Made by a program: the position numbers and the translations under genes. Shown piece after piece: positions 34,417 through 45,071 of a DNA stretch of 64,000 bases; the stretch's first letter is position 1, and each line of letters starts with the position of its first letter. The notes under the pieces are model-generated. The model had not been told where the DNA came from and ran no database searches. It was given only the letters and a program-made list of their open reading frames with translations. The stretch is from Symsagittifera roscoffensis. Its lineage: Eukaryota; Xenacoelomorpha; Acoela; Convolutidae. The stretch is taken from positions 5,568,193 to 5,632,192 of the forward strand of contig NC_087062.1 of assembly GCF_963678635.1 (NCBI RefSeq), read 5' to 3'.

Positions 34417-35635
34417 ATGGACACAATCCCGCCTCACCCGCCAGAGTTGCTTCTGGAGACATCAGATCCAGACCAGGCGCTGGACTTCGACTTTGACGCA
34501 AGTGATCTGCTGGATCCAGTTCCCGTCTCGTCCTCACAATCATCAGTCAATGTGTGTGTCTCAAACCACCAATCTATCCTAAACTCGAACTGTGATTTCT
34601 CAATCCAATCCCACGTTTCTTCTCATTCGCAACAACATTCAAATGACCTGTTTGGAAATACAAACGAGGACCAATTCTCCAACCATGAAACTTCATTGTT
34701 CCCCGATTCGAACAACAGTCTGGCTAACGCCTTGTCGATGCCAGTTACAAGCCATCAAAGCGGAAATCATGCAGCAGAGCAAATTCCGTTCAGATGCGGA
34801 GTTTGTTCGCAACAGTTTTTGGACATCAGGATGTTTGAAAAGCATATGTTATCTCATGGCCAAGGGGATCTTGAAGGTTCCGAAGGCCAAGATCATAATT
34901 ACGTCTGCCCGCAATGCAACAAGACATACAAATATAAATGGGACCTTAATAGGCATTTTGAGCGGAAACACATGGGCGTACATAGTAATACAAGTAATGT
35001 GAATATTGGAGAAGGATCCACCGGATACAACGATGAAGATGGCTTCGATGCCTCCCAATTCATCAACCACTTCGTGTGTAATGCGTGTTCTAGACACTTT
35101 GTTGACAAAGTTGAGTTCGAACGACACTGTGTGCAGTCTAGTCGGTGTTCGGCGCTTCTCGCAGAGGTCTCGGATGGCGAAAACGAGGGCTGTCAAAGTA
35201 GCGACGACGAAGTATCCCAGACTCGAACTCTGCAGTGCAAAATCTGTGGTCAATGCCTGGACAGCCGGCTTCTATTTAGGCAACATAAGCTAACACATAT
35301 TACCTTGTTGACTTGTCCGCAACCAAATTGCCTTCAGAAGTTCGTTAAAACTGAATCACTTAAGCTACATTCAATCCAATGCACCTCAGCGTCAAATGGC
35401 ACTGGAAATAATAATTCTCCCTTGAACATTAATACCAACAATATTATGGCAAATTTAAACAGTAGTTCTATGGGTAGTAATATAATGGATGGTATGTCCA
35501 TTGAGGGGTTCCGAGGGACTCCTTCGAATGTCGATAATGGGCAAATGATTCATGCGACAGATGTTCTGCCTTCTGCAACTAGTGCGCAAACCTCAATGAG
35601 AGTCCTCAACTCAAATCAAATCATAAATCAAACAG
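34417..35635 (+). CDS. Multi-C2H2 zinc-finger protein, exon 1 (fingers 1-5)
   Basis: The ATG at 34417 is the first in frame after a TAA a few codons upstream. The exon codes 406 residues and ends with one base of a split codon at AACAG|GTCAGT. The N-terminus is acidic (ALDFDFDASDLLDP, residues 21-34), like an activation region. Then come fingers near residues 125-147 (FRCGVC..HMLSH), 162-185 (YVCPQC..HFERKH), 219-244 (FVCNAC, C2HC-like), 272-294 (LQCKIC..HKLTH) and 298-322 (CPQPNC, ending HSIQC). The protein is probably a nuclear DNA-binding regulator. I do not recognise a named orthologue. Confidence 0.82.
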
Positions 35636-36110
35636 GTCAGTTACTTACTTGTTAACCTGAAAAGTATTTTTTCTCGGCACCTTTTTTACCAACTGCCTCT
35701 GGGGCCTAAGTGATCATTTTCCAATCTCCCATGAAAACAGTTTAGGGGGGGGGGGGGTGGTGATTGTTCACTTGGTTGGTTTAGATGAGAAATTGTTCGC
35801 ATACCTTTGATACCGTAAACGGACATCCAATTAGGTTGAACTAAAGTTTTTCTTAAAGTGGGTACACGCCAGTTTGATTGAAATGAGGTGCAATAACCTG
35901 AAATCTTTCAAATTTTTGAAGTTCTAGTTTTTGAAGAGTTTCGAAATTTAGTTTCATAGACTTATTAGAGCTCGATTTGTTTCAAACTATTCTCACTTCT
36001 CTGAGAAAGAATTCTAGATCGCACCCGTTGGAACGTTTTCGTTTAACTTTAAGTGCTTAAAGCTTGTGTTGTCTACTTTGTTCGTGGTTTTTGAAGTGTA
36101 TGTTTTTCAG
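35636..36110 (+). other. Intron of zinc-finger gene
   Basis: The donor is AACAG|GTCAGT and the acceptor TGTATGTTTTTCAG. The intron contains a homopolymer run of about a dozen G residues near 35745-35757. Reading through the donor would give only a few residues before a stop (QLLTC), which supports splicing. Confidence 0.8.
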
Positions 36111-37216
36111 TGAGTGAATCGGTTGCGCGACTCGAGTGTCAATTGTGTCATTCAGTGTTCACGCACCAATCACTCCTCGACAGACATTGTGCAGTGGACT
36201 GTAGATTGGATCTGCTCTCAAATCACGAACACTCCTCTGTCGCCGCACAGCACCAGAACCGATCGGAACAACAGTCCTCTTCGCCAGCTCTCTCAGTCAC
36301 TGGGTCGACATCTACAGGCAGTCCACGGGCAGAAACCCAAATGTCGATGCCAGCAGTCGAAATCATTCCGGACACTTCGTTAGGATCCAACAGTTCTCTG
36401 GCTTCAAACGTGCAACCTACCCCGGATCCCTGTGAGATTTGCGGCAAACGATTTGCAACGTTGTCGAACCTGAAGCGTCATATGATGTCGCACTCGAAGA
36501 TCAGAAATTTCAAATGTCCCTACTGTCATAAAAGCTACATCTACAAGTGGGATCTGACAAATCATATCAAGAAAGCCCATAAGGGAATGTCTATAGACGA
36601 AGTGAAACCGCTGTACTCAACCCGCGATTTCTACTCTCAAAACGAGCATTCGGACAACAAAAGACGAAGAAACAATTCCTCCAGGACATCTAATGCTAGT
36701 AATACAGCTAATGACAACACTACTTCGCAACCTCAAGCGCCAATGTCTGCATCTGCGAATAGAAAAGAGAGTAAAACTAGTGGTAATATGCAGTGTAAAC
36801 ATTGCGGAGGCGTTTTTGTAGGCCAGAATTCCCTACATGCGCACATGATTCTAAGACACTCAGGGGTCATTGAAGACGCGAATGACATCACCACTGAATT
36901 AATGCATTTTGTGGACCATTTCACATGCAGTTTGTGTGGTAAGAGCTTCGCAGACAAAAGATTATACCGCTCACATCTTGCCACTCACTCCCATCCGAAT
37001 AGCCTCGGATCTGTTGGGGAAAATAACAGTCTGGATCCGAGTGGAGTAGGAACCGGTTCCGGGTCGACCTCAGTGGAAGTGTATTGTAATGGATGCAAGG
37101 CGGAATTGATGACCGAAGGAATCGATCTTCCGTCCGATGAAGATGTGGAGTACCTGTGCGATGTTTGCGACAATGAGAGGCGCAGACAGGAACAGGCTGC
37201 GGGACTTGCACTTTAG
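36111..37216 (+). CDS. Multi-C2H2 zinc-finger protein, exon 2 (fingers 6-10, C-terminus)
   Basis: Two bases (TG) complete a GTG valine codon split after exon 1, then the frame runs to TAG. The whole protein is 774 residues. Fingers lie near residues 414-437 (LECQLC, C2HC-like), 513-534 (CEICGKRF..HMMSH), 541-563 (FKCPYC..HIKKAH), 634-656 (MQCKHC..HMILRH) and 677-698 (FTCSLC..HLATH). KRRR at about residues 590-593 is a possible nuclear signal. The end has two CxxC pairs (residues 732/735 and 756/759), a zinc-ribbon-like arrangement. The GTG is not a start; it is formed by the splice. Confidence 0.85.
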
Positions 37217-37233
37217 CACAGAATTCCACAATT

Positions 37234-37239
37234 AATAAA
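37234..37239 (+). terminator. Poly(A) signal of zinc-finger gene
   Basis: AATAAA lies 18 bases after the stop codon. A second AATAAA at 37301-37306 could serve as an alternative. Confidence 0.6.
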
Positions 37240-37926
37240 CTTCTTCACCACGCGCTGATTTCCGAGAAAACTAAACTCACCAAGTGATCATTTTACCCGC
37301 AATAAATCTTTCTATTTCGTCTCATTTGATCGATTAGTAATTTTTAGCCTTTTTTGAGACATCTATAAATTTGACAAGAAAACAAAATGCATGTCTCGAT
37401 TTTTTCTTTTTTTAACGTCAGACCAGATGGCAAGTTTGATGAGTCAGACTGGCACTTTTTTCTGTCTCTCACTTCTCTTTAGTCTTATACAGTTTATCTT
37501 ATACAATGTAGTTAGCCTGTTTGTTAATGCAGTTGAATTTGTATTGTTAATTGTCGACATATTTCCTCCTCTTTGAGTTGTCGTCGAAAATAGTCTTTTA
37601 AAGATATAAATTTGCATGTTCACAACGTTGCCAAATTATTAATTTAATATTCATTTGAACCCGTGTTTAAGTGCTTCAGAGTTTCGAGTTCGGTGAAGAA
37701 ATCTGCCAAAAAATTTATTTTTGATCACTGAAAACGTTTCTTAGCTCTACGAAAAAAATGGACTATGTTTCATTATCTAAGCCGTGATTATTTGGCAGTT
37801 AAGACGTTTAATTGTCTTAGCCGTTTCTTGTCTTGTTTTGTAATCACTGGCTTCAGTTTTGAAAGACTCTCGAAAGTTTTTTTCCAGTTAATTATTTGAA
37901 TTTTTGGTTTTCATGTCCTCTTGGTT
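37240..37926. other. Intergenic stretch between zinc-finger gene and LINE
   Basis: AT-rich sequence, probably part 3' flank of the zinc-finger gene. The open frame at 37391-37576 is hydrophobic and short, and no gene is supported. Confidence 0.35.
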
Positions 37927-38076
37927 ATTCAATTCAATTCAATTATTCGATACAGTGAAGAAATACATACTTAATCACTCACTGCATCAGGATAGCTAGA
38001 ACAGGCTTTTCAACCTAACAAGTAGCTACCCTCCGGGATAACTATCACAATTAAGTAACGACAACGGGTAAACAAA

Positions 38077-40911
38077 TCAGAAAAAGTTGTCGACCAGCTG
38101 TACATTGTCTAAAATGTAATTTCTTTTGAAAACCTTTAAAAATTTTGACAGCTGTTCTTGAGAGTACGTTTCGATTTTATCGGGTAGGAGTTTATTTGAC
38201 ATCAAAAAATTGAAACATTTAACGATTTTGCATGAAAGGGAGTTTTCCATAGTTTTTGTCCTACAGCGATAAAACGGAATCATTCCGTTAGAAGTAGAAC
38301 GTGTATTTCGTTTATTACTATAATTACTGACGTTTAGAAAATCAAGAGGTGAACGTTTTAAATATTGAAAAATGGTTTCTTTAAAAAGTTGAGTTAAATA
38401 AATTTCATGAACTGTATCAATGCCCAGATCATTAAACTTTTTTGTTATGTGATCGTATTTGCGTTTGAAGAATATAGTACGGAGAATTCTTTTCTGGCAG
38501 ATATAAATTTTTTCTAAATTTGTTTTGCTAGTACTCCCATAAACAAGCAGACCATATGAAATTATAGGTACCACATATGCCAGGTAGAACTTTAACAGCA
38601 TTTTGCGAGAAAAAGCTACCCTGCCCTTATACATAATTCCGTTAAATCGGCCTAGTTTTCTGCACACAGTTTCAACATGGTCTGTAAATTTGAGTTGACT
38701 ATCAATGATAACACCCAAGTATTTGAAACAATTTGTAAATCCTATGTTTTCACCCGCAAGTGAAAAGTCATTATCCAAACATTGTTTACCAAATGGTAAG
38801 ATTTTACATTTTGTAGAGCTTATCGACAATTTATTTCGCACACACCAGTCATCTGTTTTCAGCAAATCATTTTTAAAGTAATCATTTACCCTTGTTGTTG
38901 GGAAAGAAGCAAGAATAGCAGTGTCGTCCGCAAAAAGACTTAATTCCGATTTTGAAACAATTTTATTTATGTCGTTAATGTAAAGTAAGAAAAAAAGGGG
39001 TCCAAGAACAGAGCCCTGCGGAACTCCGTACGATATTACCTGTTGCCTAGAAGTACCGTTCGAATTAACAACAAATTGTTGTCTGTTTGTCAAATAACTT
39101 AATATCAATTTGTTGAATTTTCCTCTAAAACCGTACGCGCATAATTTTTCCAGAAGAATGCAATGGTTAACTGTATCAAATGCTTTTCTCAGATCAATAA
39201 AAAGTGCCAAGCCCATATTTTTTGTCTCAATCGTTTTTCGCATGAATTCAGTAACTCGTAGGACAGCATGGATACAAGAATGTTTTTCGCGGAAACCAAA
39301 CTGTTCCGGTATTATAATATTGTTTTTGTTAATGAAAACTAGCATTCTTTTATAAATTATTTTTTCAAAAATTTTGCTAAAAACTGTCAAAAGACTAATA
39401 GGTCGATAATTACTGGGATTTTCTTTTTCTCCTTCTTTCAGAAAAGCGACAATTTTTGCAATTTTACAAGCATCTGGAAAATATGCTGTATCAATACATT
39501 TATTAAAAACGTTTGCCAGGAAAACAGATATGACTGGTGAACATAATTTAATCATTTTAGTTGAAAGACCATCATGACCACTTGAAGTTTTAGTTTTTAA
39601 GGCCCCTATTACCTTAAACACTTCATGTTCATCCGTTTTAAAAATTACAAAACTTGATATGTTTCTGTCTAAGTTTTGAGAAGCAGAACCAACAAGTGGC
39701 AGAGAATTGCTCAGGTGCTTACCAATATTGACGAAGAAATCATTAAGTAAGTTGGGTTCAATCTCTTTTTGGGCTGGTTTTCGTTTTCCACAAAAACGAT
39801 TAAAAGCTTGAAACATTTGTTTTGATGATGTACATTTTTCAATTTTCTTATCATGATAGTCTCTTTGAGCACGCCTAATTGCCATTTTTACCTTATTTCT
39901 AAACATTCGGAAGCAATTAATTTTCTCTAGTGAAGGTTTCTTAATCATTTTGGCATGAAGACGATCTCTCTTTTTACACATTTTTTTGATATCATTGGTG
40001 ATCCAGTCTTTGTGTTTTTTCCTTAGTAATGTTTGTTGGGGGCAAAAACGGTCAAAAACATCCAGACACATTTTTGTTAAATCGGTCAACATGTCATCAA
40101 TTGTTGCCATATTGCAATTATTGAGATTTTGATGCAAAACAAACAAGAATTTCAAAATATTTTCATTTCTGTTCAAGATTTTCAAGTTTCGACCTATCTT
40201 AAAATTGTCACTATCATCCAAAAAAGGTCCAATAGAGGCAACTAGCGCATGATGATCACTTAGAGAAGTTTTTAAAGTAGTTACGCTCATATCATATTTA
40301 CTGATGATATGATCAATACAGGTAGAACTAGATGCGGTTTCTCTTGTTGCTTCACTATTTGATATGAAGAATCCAAAAAAACTAAGTATCAATTTATATT
40401 CATCAATTAATCGAGAATTGCGCGACACGTCCAGAATATCTAAATTCATATCTCCCACAATGATTGAGTTCTGACATTGTTTTGAATTCAAATTCACGAG
40501 TAAATCCTCAAATTGCGTTAAGAAATGCTTTGAATTGATTGATGGCGGTCGATACATCAAACAAACGTTTAGTTTCTGTTTACTTCCTAGAGTTAAAGTT
40601 AAGACAACATTTTCTAGTTCATTCGATAAAATTTCGTGCGAAAAGTCAATTTGATTTTTTATGAAAAATGCTAAACCCCCACCCCTACTTTTTTGACGGT
40701 TAACAAAAACTCCTTCTTGGTAGCCGTCCAAGTTATAAAGTTCCAAGGGATCATTGTCACTTAACCAAGTTTCGCATAAGGCAACGACATATGGTTGCCA
40801 TTTTAGTGAAGCAACAAGAACTTTTAATTGGTCATGATGGTTGCGCAGTGATTGAATATTTAAGAAAAGTATGTCCCCGTCGTTACCCATTAGAAATCCC
40901 TTTAAAATCAA
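38077..40911 (-). CDS. LINE ORF2: APE endonuclease plus reverse transcriptase
   Basis: The 944-residue frame is complete. Endonuclease landmarks are N18 in FLNIQS, E47 in LCETWL, D154 in VGDMNLD, D200 in CIDHI and the SDHH at 218-221, the usual metal and phosphate-binding set. The connecting region has DWITNDIKK (302-310). Reverse transcriptase landmarks are NYRPISLLTVFSKIFEKII (501-519), motif A FIDLRKAFD (D573), motif B' GVPQGSVLGP (629-638) and motif C FADD (660-663). No RNase H or CCHC motif was seen. The protein nicks target DNA and copies the element RNA into it (family knowledge). Confidence 0.92.
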   Translation of the reverse strand: MILKGFLMGNDGDILFLNIQSLRNHHDQLKVLVASLKWQPYVVALCETWLSDNDPLELYNLDGYQEGVFVNRQKSRGGGLAFFIKNQIDFSHEILSNELENVVLTLTLGSKQKLNVCLMYRPPSINSKHFLTQFEDLLVNLNSKQCQNSIIVGDMNLDILDVSRNSRLIDEYKLILSFFGFFISNSEATRETASSSTCIDHIISKYDMSVTTLKTSLSDHHALVASIGPFLDDSDNFKIGRNLKILNRNENILKFLFVLHQNLNNCNMATIDDMLTDLTKMCLDVFDRFCPQQTLLRKKHKDWITNDIKKMCKKRDRLHAKMIKKPSLEKINCFRMFRNKVKMAIRRAQRDYHDKKIEKCTSSKQMFQAFNRFCGKRKPAQKEIEPNLLNDFFVNIGKHLSNSLPLVGSASQNLDRNISSFVIFKTDEHEVFKVIGALKTKTSSGHDGLSTKMIKLCSPVISVFLANVFNKCIDTAYFPDACKIAKIVAFLKEGEKENPSNYRPISLLTVFSKIFEKIIYKRMLVFINKNNIIIPEQFGFREKHSCIHAVLRVTEFMRKTIETKNMGLALFIDLRKAFDTVNHCILLEKLCAYGFRGKFNKLILSYLTNRQQFVVNSNGTSRQQVISYGVPQGSVLGPLFFLLYINDINKIVSKSELSLFADDTAILASFPTTRVNDYFKNDLLKTDDWCVRNKLSISSTKCKILPFGKQCLDNDFSLAGENIGFTNCFKYLGVIIDSQLKFTDHVETVCRKLGRFNGIMYKGRVAFSRKMLLKFYLAYVVPIISYGLLVYGSTSKTNLEKIYICQKRILRTIFFKRKYDHITKKFNDLGIDTVHEIYLTQLFKETIFQYLKRSPLDFLNVSNYSNKRNTRSTSNGMIPFYRCRTKTMENSLSCKIVKCFNFLMSNKLLPDKIETYSQEQLSKFLKVFKRNYILDNVQLVDNFF

Positions 40912-40969
40912 AAATAAAGCTTTAACACAGGAAAAAAAGAGATATTTTTCTGATGTTCAGAAACTCTTT

Positions 40970-41899
40970 TTAATTTTCAGGTTGATCTTTTTCTTCGCTG
41001 CTGCCCATATTATCATCGCTAACAACATCACCACTGGTAGTCATTTTCTTAGGAGGTGGAGAATGGCTTTCAATGAGTTTTTCCACCAAACAGCATAGTT
41101 TATCAAGTTTCCGCTCTTGTATATCATTTTGCGATTCATGACTATCCGGTGATCTAAAAGCCACGTTCCTTTTCCTTTTCCCCGGAGTTCCCAAAAAAGA
41201 ATAAGATTTTGGATATTGAACATCGTCGGAATCAGCAGCATTTTGAATAACATCCGTATATTTTTCATTGTCAGTAGTTACTGAGATATCATTTCCCATA
41301 TAAATATCGACATCCTTCTTGTTATCAATTGGTTGCCATCTGCCATATGAATTGTACTTTTTAATCTGGACTTGATTCTTATGAGTAGATGCTAGTAGAT
41401 TTTTTTCCCGTCTGCAGTAGTTCATAATTTCCCTATCTTTTTCTGCCAATCGTTCGTTTACATGAATTTTATTTCCAGTTAAATCATCCCAAAAATCGAA
41501 TCTCTTATTCCATACAGCATCTCGCTGGTGATTATACAAAAACTTGACAATAATCGGACGATTTCGACCTTTACCTGGTAAATAATGACACGCGACGATG
41601 TCCTGGGGCTGAATTGAAATATTTACTGACCTTAGTATCTTCACAATTGAATGGACAGGGTACTCACCACCATCCGACACACCATGAAATGTTAAACACA
41701 TAAATGAGGAATACCTTTCCACTTTCGTAACTCTTTTTTCCAACTCATGATTGTCGTAAAGAAGCCTGTCATTCTCACCCCGTAATTCTATAATTTCATT
41801 CTGTTGGGAATCGATCTGTTTTATTAATTGCTCAAGAAGTAATCTAACAGAGTCTCCATTATTCAAATCCGTCAAAGAAAGTTTTTGCAGTAAGGCCAT
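40970..41899 (-). CDS. LINE ORF1: coiled-coil RNA-binding protein
   Basis: The 309-residue protein precedes ORF2 by 58 bases. Residues about 12-60 form a heptad-rich coiled coil (LLEQLIKQIDSQQNEIIELR). An RRM-like fold follows (SFMCLTFHGV, RSVNISIQPQDIVACHYLPG, RPIIVKF), and then a C-terminal domain with KIHVNERLAEKDREIM. This layout resembles L1-type ORF1 proteins, which bind element RNA as trimers. The C-terminal 80 residues are polar with no domain recognised. The start is the first methionine (MALLQKLSLTDLN). Confidence 0.85.
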   Translation of the reverse strand: MALLQKLSLTDLNNGDSVRLLLEQLIKQIDSQQNEIIELRGENDRLLYDNHELEKRVTKVERYSSFMCLTFHGVSDGGEYPVHSIVKILRSVNISIQPQDIVACHYLPGKGRNRPIIVKFLYNHQRDAVWNKRFDFWDDLTGNKIHVNERLAEKDREIMNYCRREKNLLASTHKNQVQIKKYNSYGRWQPIDNKKDVDIYMGNDISVTTDNEKYTDVIQNAADSDDVQYPKSYSFLGTPGKRKRNVAFRSPDSHESQNDIQERKLDKLCCLVEKLIESHSPPPKKMTTSGDVVSDDNMGSSEEKDQPEN

Positions 41900-42040
41900 A
41901 TTGAATTGTTGAAAGCGAACGTATTTTAAACGAAGATTTTATGCAGCAAACGTAAAAAGAACAACGCGACTGTTTCTTAGCTCATTTTCTGTTTCTTGTT
42001 ATAAAGAAGCGATGAGTGGAGGCTTTTGAAACATCGAATA

Positions 42041-42437
42041 CTTCTGAGCAGGGGCGGATTTAGGGGAAAGGGGGTCGGATGCCCCCTTCCCTTGAGGAAT
42101 TCGACCCCCTATCGACCCAGAGGGTCCCCCTTTTGTACTATTTTGAAATATCCATTTTTGGCAGCGCATTTGGCTCCAATATATATTAATTTTAAGGGGA
42201 GCGCGCGCCGAAAAAACGCAATTTTTTGCTTAAAATTTTCCAAAAATTGCCTAAAAACTTTTCTTGGCCTGTTTTTTTTTCAAAATTTGGCCTGCGGCGC
42301 AGAAATTTTGGCCAAAACAGGGTCTTTTTAATGCTTTGGGAAGGCTCGCGAAATCATTTTGATCGACCTAAAAAAAGTCGACAACATACGACCCCGTCCC
42401 CCTCGAAGAAAATCCGAGATCCGTTCCTGCTTCTGAG
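42041..42437 (+). mobile_element. hAT-like MITE, copy A, with perfect 8 bp target duplication
   Basis: The element spans 42049-42429. It starts CAGGGGCGGATTTAG and ends GAGATCCGTTCCTG, imperfect terminal inverted repeats. Eight-base direct repeats CTTCTGAG flank it exactly (42041-42048 and 42430-42437), the length made by hAT transposases. No coding capacity is present, so it would depend on a transposase elsewhere. Confidence 0.9.
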
Positions 42438-44429
42438 AGTGGTAAAGTTAATGTTTTGTGAAGACTATTTGAAAACACTTCATTTTGTAACCACGATTTT
42501 TTAAATGAAACCTATTTGTTATTTCTGTCTCCTTGTTTCACTAATGGGAGTTTCACTAATTATTATGAAAAAAACCTGAAAGCGTTACGGGTCAGGTCGA
42601 ATGAAGATGGATTCGAAATGGAAGGTTATTTTGAGCAGTTTTAAACGAAAGTTACCTCTGTCTACCTTGGACCAAAGTCGGAAACTTAAGCAAAAAACAA
42701 TCCGATTATCTGCTACTTGCATAGCAAAGGAGAGTTATCAAGTAGAAATTTCTACATTTAGAATTGGTATCTAGCTTCAGTGGCTGTTTGATCCTTGGGA
42801 GGCGTAGTTTTCAAAGAGGTCATCATCATAAAAGGTAGGGCTGCAGAGGTTTGAAGATGTGGTCATTTATGAGCAAATTGCGGTTGATTTCGAGTAACTT
42901 TTTTCCAGCTCACTTTATGTGAAATATCCCTGTCGGCAATTTGATCGATAAGTAAGTTTGGCTTTTTTGAGGTATGTGAAAATTGGACAAAGGTTATCCA
43001 AACATTTGGTAGGGTACAATGCACGAAGATTTTTTGAGAGAAATTTCCAGTAATCAGTTTTATCTGGGTAATAGCACGTTTGTTTATGTTCCCTAATTTC
43101 AGTTTTCAACATAGTGCGATTGTCAGATCCAGATTTACAGCGATTAAAAATACTATTATAGCATTTTTTTTTACTATTGCAACACTTGTCTTACAGACTT
43201 TGCCATCAAAAGGGCTATTAAGTTAGGCCAGATGTAAACTTAGTACGATTGTCAGATCCAGATTTACAGCGATTAAAAATACTTATAGCATTTTTTCCTT
43301 TCGTTATTATTACGCGATAACTTAACTGGGTCTAAGAGGTGGGATGATAAATTTGTCAATACTTTCAATGAAGTTTGGGATGCGATCAGCAAGGGTCGTG
43401 CAATCGGGTACTAAACTTTTTCTCCTGTAAAATTAAAATAAATTTAGAAGAAATTTCTTTTAATTCTGGCTGTCGGAAAGTTTCTGTGTTAGTATCACAG
43501 CACCCGGCTATCCTGGTTCCATTTAAGATTAAGACCATTTATCCACTGGGGATAGGACCAACATACGAGCTGTACGGCTCATCACGGCGAACCGCTGTTG
43601 TACCCCTGTTTAAGAACTACATGCAATTTTTTTGGTTATTTTTCTGGATTGGGTAATGTTGCTTCACCCTCAAGCAACGAGCACAGATCATGGTGGGCCT
43701 GGAACATCCGACCTTTCGATTGTTTAATGGCTGCTAAAAATTGCAAGTGATCTTCAGAACCTGAACCATTCTGATGTTTTAAGCTTTGTTATGCGGTTCT
43801 TTTAAGGAAAGAATATATTGCATAGAGTTGAACAACGAGAAAAGTATCTGGTTGTGTAATTTGATTATCAATTAGAAGCTTGAAAATTTTTGGTCTTGGC
43901 ATTTCACTCTCGTTCCTTGTTTTTGTCGACGAGCCTAGTTTTTTGAAGGAGTCATCAGCAATAACTGATTGGACTGAACCTGGGTAGAAATTGCGCGGAT
44001 TTATGACGTATGTGCGGTTGGGTTTCGTGAGCAACTTGGAATTGTATTTCCTTTAAAAAAACCTTCACACGTGATCATCAACCTGAATATCATAATTTCT
44101 TTTCAGGATGCTGTGCCGCCTCACTTCGTGAAATTTTCCTGCACTGAATTATTAACTCATTAAAGCTTCAAAAATGACGATATAAAAATGGGGTTTTAAA
44201 GCTTGCTTTGAAGTGAAACTTGAAATTTTTTTTGTAGACAAAATTTTCTGAAATTGCGTTGAACTCATCATGCAGTACTTTTCAGTAGTTGTGTGCTATT
44301 TAGTTTGAAGAAGCTATGGTACTCCCTTATAAGTATGGTCCCGAAAAACTGCCTAAGTTCCCATATAAAAGTCAGACAGAAAAATTGTTAAAGATAATTC
44401 TAAGTTTTGCCACTGAAATGATATTTATT
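42438..44429. other. Intergenic repeats and unassigned sequence
   Basis: A segment of about 55 bases around TGTCAGATCCAGATTTACAG (43124-) is duplicated about 129 bases downstream. A minus-strand frame at 42915-43112 (LKTEIREHKQTCYYP...) is coding-like but has no family I recognise. A segment near 43380-43430 resembles the start of the CCCTTGC/GCAAGGG repeat family. No host gene is supported. Confidence 0.35.
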
Positions 44430-45000
44430 ACCCTTGCGATAAGCAAGGGTAGTACAATTGGCTACTAGACTTTTTCCCGTAAACAACTTTGTCCGCAGGA
44501 ATCATTGGACTCCTGATGTACCTTGCTTCATTTTGAGTTTAAATTTTCTAGTGTCGCTTGCACACTTAGCCTGGTGGTAAAGAATACGCCTGAGACGACA
44601 AAGTCCAGTATTCGAATCTGACCAGTACAAGTTTTTTTTTTTCAAACGGTAAATATTCAGGATCCAAAAATTTGGGCTATTACTTGTCTGCTTGTTTTGT
44701 CGGCCTAGTTGCCACATCTAAGAATCGTTTTTTTTTATCTGTTAACAATTCTCACTGCAATTTCTTTTCGCATTTTTAAAATCCGGAAGCCTTGAAATTT
44801 GCTTTTCACATTTGTAATTTTACCAGCTCGATAAGTTTTAAAAAAATTTCATTTTGTTTTTCATTTTTTTAATGTATTTTTTCATCGGCTTAATAATATT
44901 AGGCTTAATTAATATAGACTCAGTGGACTCTTTGTGCGTCGTTATGTCCGTGTGTGCTCTGAGGGGAAAAGGGACTTAACTCTTTTAAAAGTTAAGAATT
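44430..45000 (+). repeat. Member of the CCCTTGC-hairpin dispersed repeat family
   Basis: It begins CCCTTGCGATAAGCAAGGGT, a 7 bp stem with a short loop, followed by CTTTTTCCCGTAAACAACTT. The same start and follow-on occur at 29866-29940. Farther on, the AGACTCAG and CGTTATGTCCG wording echoes 30290-30340. A tRNA-like SINE unit is embedded in it. Confidence 0.5.
44551..44718 (+). mobile_element. tRNA-derived SINE-like unit 1
   Basis: The head carries an A-box-like TAGCCTGGTGGTAAAG and a B-box-like GTATTCGAATC (44608-44618), spaced as in a tRNA gene. After a T run comes a tail with CTATTACTTGTCTGCTTG and TGTCGGCCTAGTTGCC, shared with the two units downstream. The head is too diverged to be a working tRNA. 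Confidence 0.55.
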
Positions 45001-45071
45001 TTTTCCGCATGAAATGTTTCTACTCAGGTTTTTTTGGCTTTGTTACCGCTTGGTTATTATAAATTAAAATC

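Larger units (their letters stand above)
37927..41960 (-). mobile_element. Apparently intact CR1/L2-like LINE with two ORFs
   Basis: The element has a short 5' UTR, ORF1 (309 residues), a 58-base gap, ORF2 (944 residues with endonuclease and reverse transcriptase), a 3' UTR of about 125 bases, and a 3' end of pentamer repeats (AATTG)n at 37927-37945. Both frames are open with all key catalytic residues present, unlike every other retroelement in the window. It is inserted between the zinc-finger gene and a hAT MITE. The 5' border (near 41960) is approximate and I could not fix a target duplication. Placement in the CR1/L2/Rex-like group is inferred from RT wording and the short tandem 3' tail. 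Confidence 0.85.

Noticed and set aside
34849-35293. Open frames overlapping the zinc-finger exon on the other strand and frames
   Set aside because: Shadows of the real coding frame; the zinc-finger frame has domain evidence.
37391-37576. Hydrophobic 61-residue frame after the zinc-finger gene
   Set aside because: Likely 3' flank; T-rich DNA gives hydrophobic frames by chance.
38077-41899. Reading the two LINE frames as host genes
   Set aside because: Endonuclease, RT and ORF1 coiled-coil/RRM identify them as retrotransposon proteins.
44551-44632. Functional tRNA gene
   Set aside because: Boxes present but acceptor arms do not pair and the sequence continues into a SINE-like tail.
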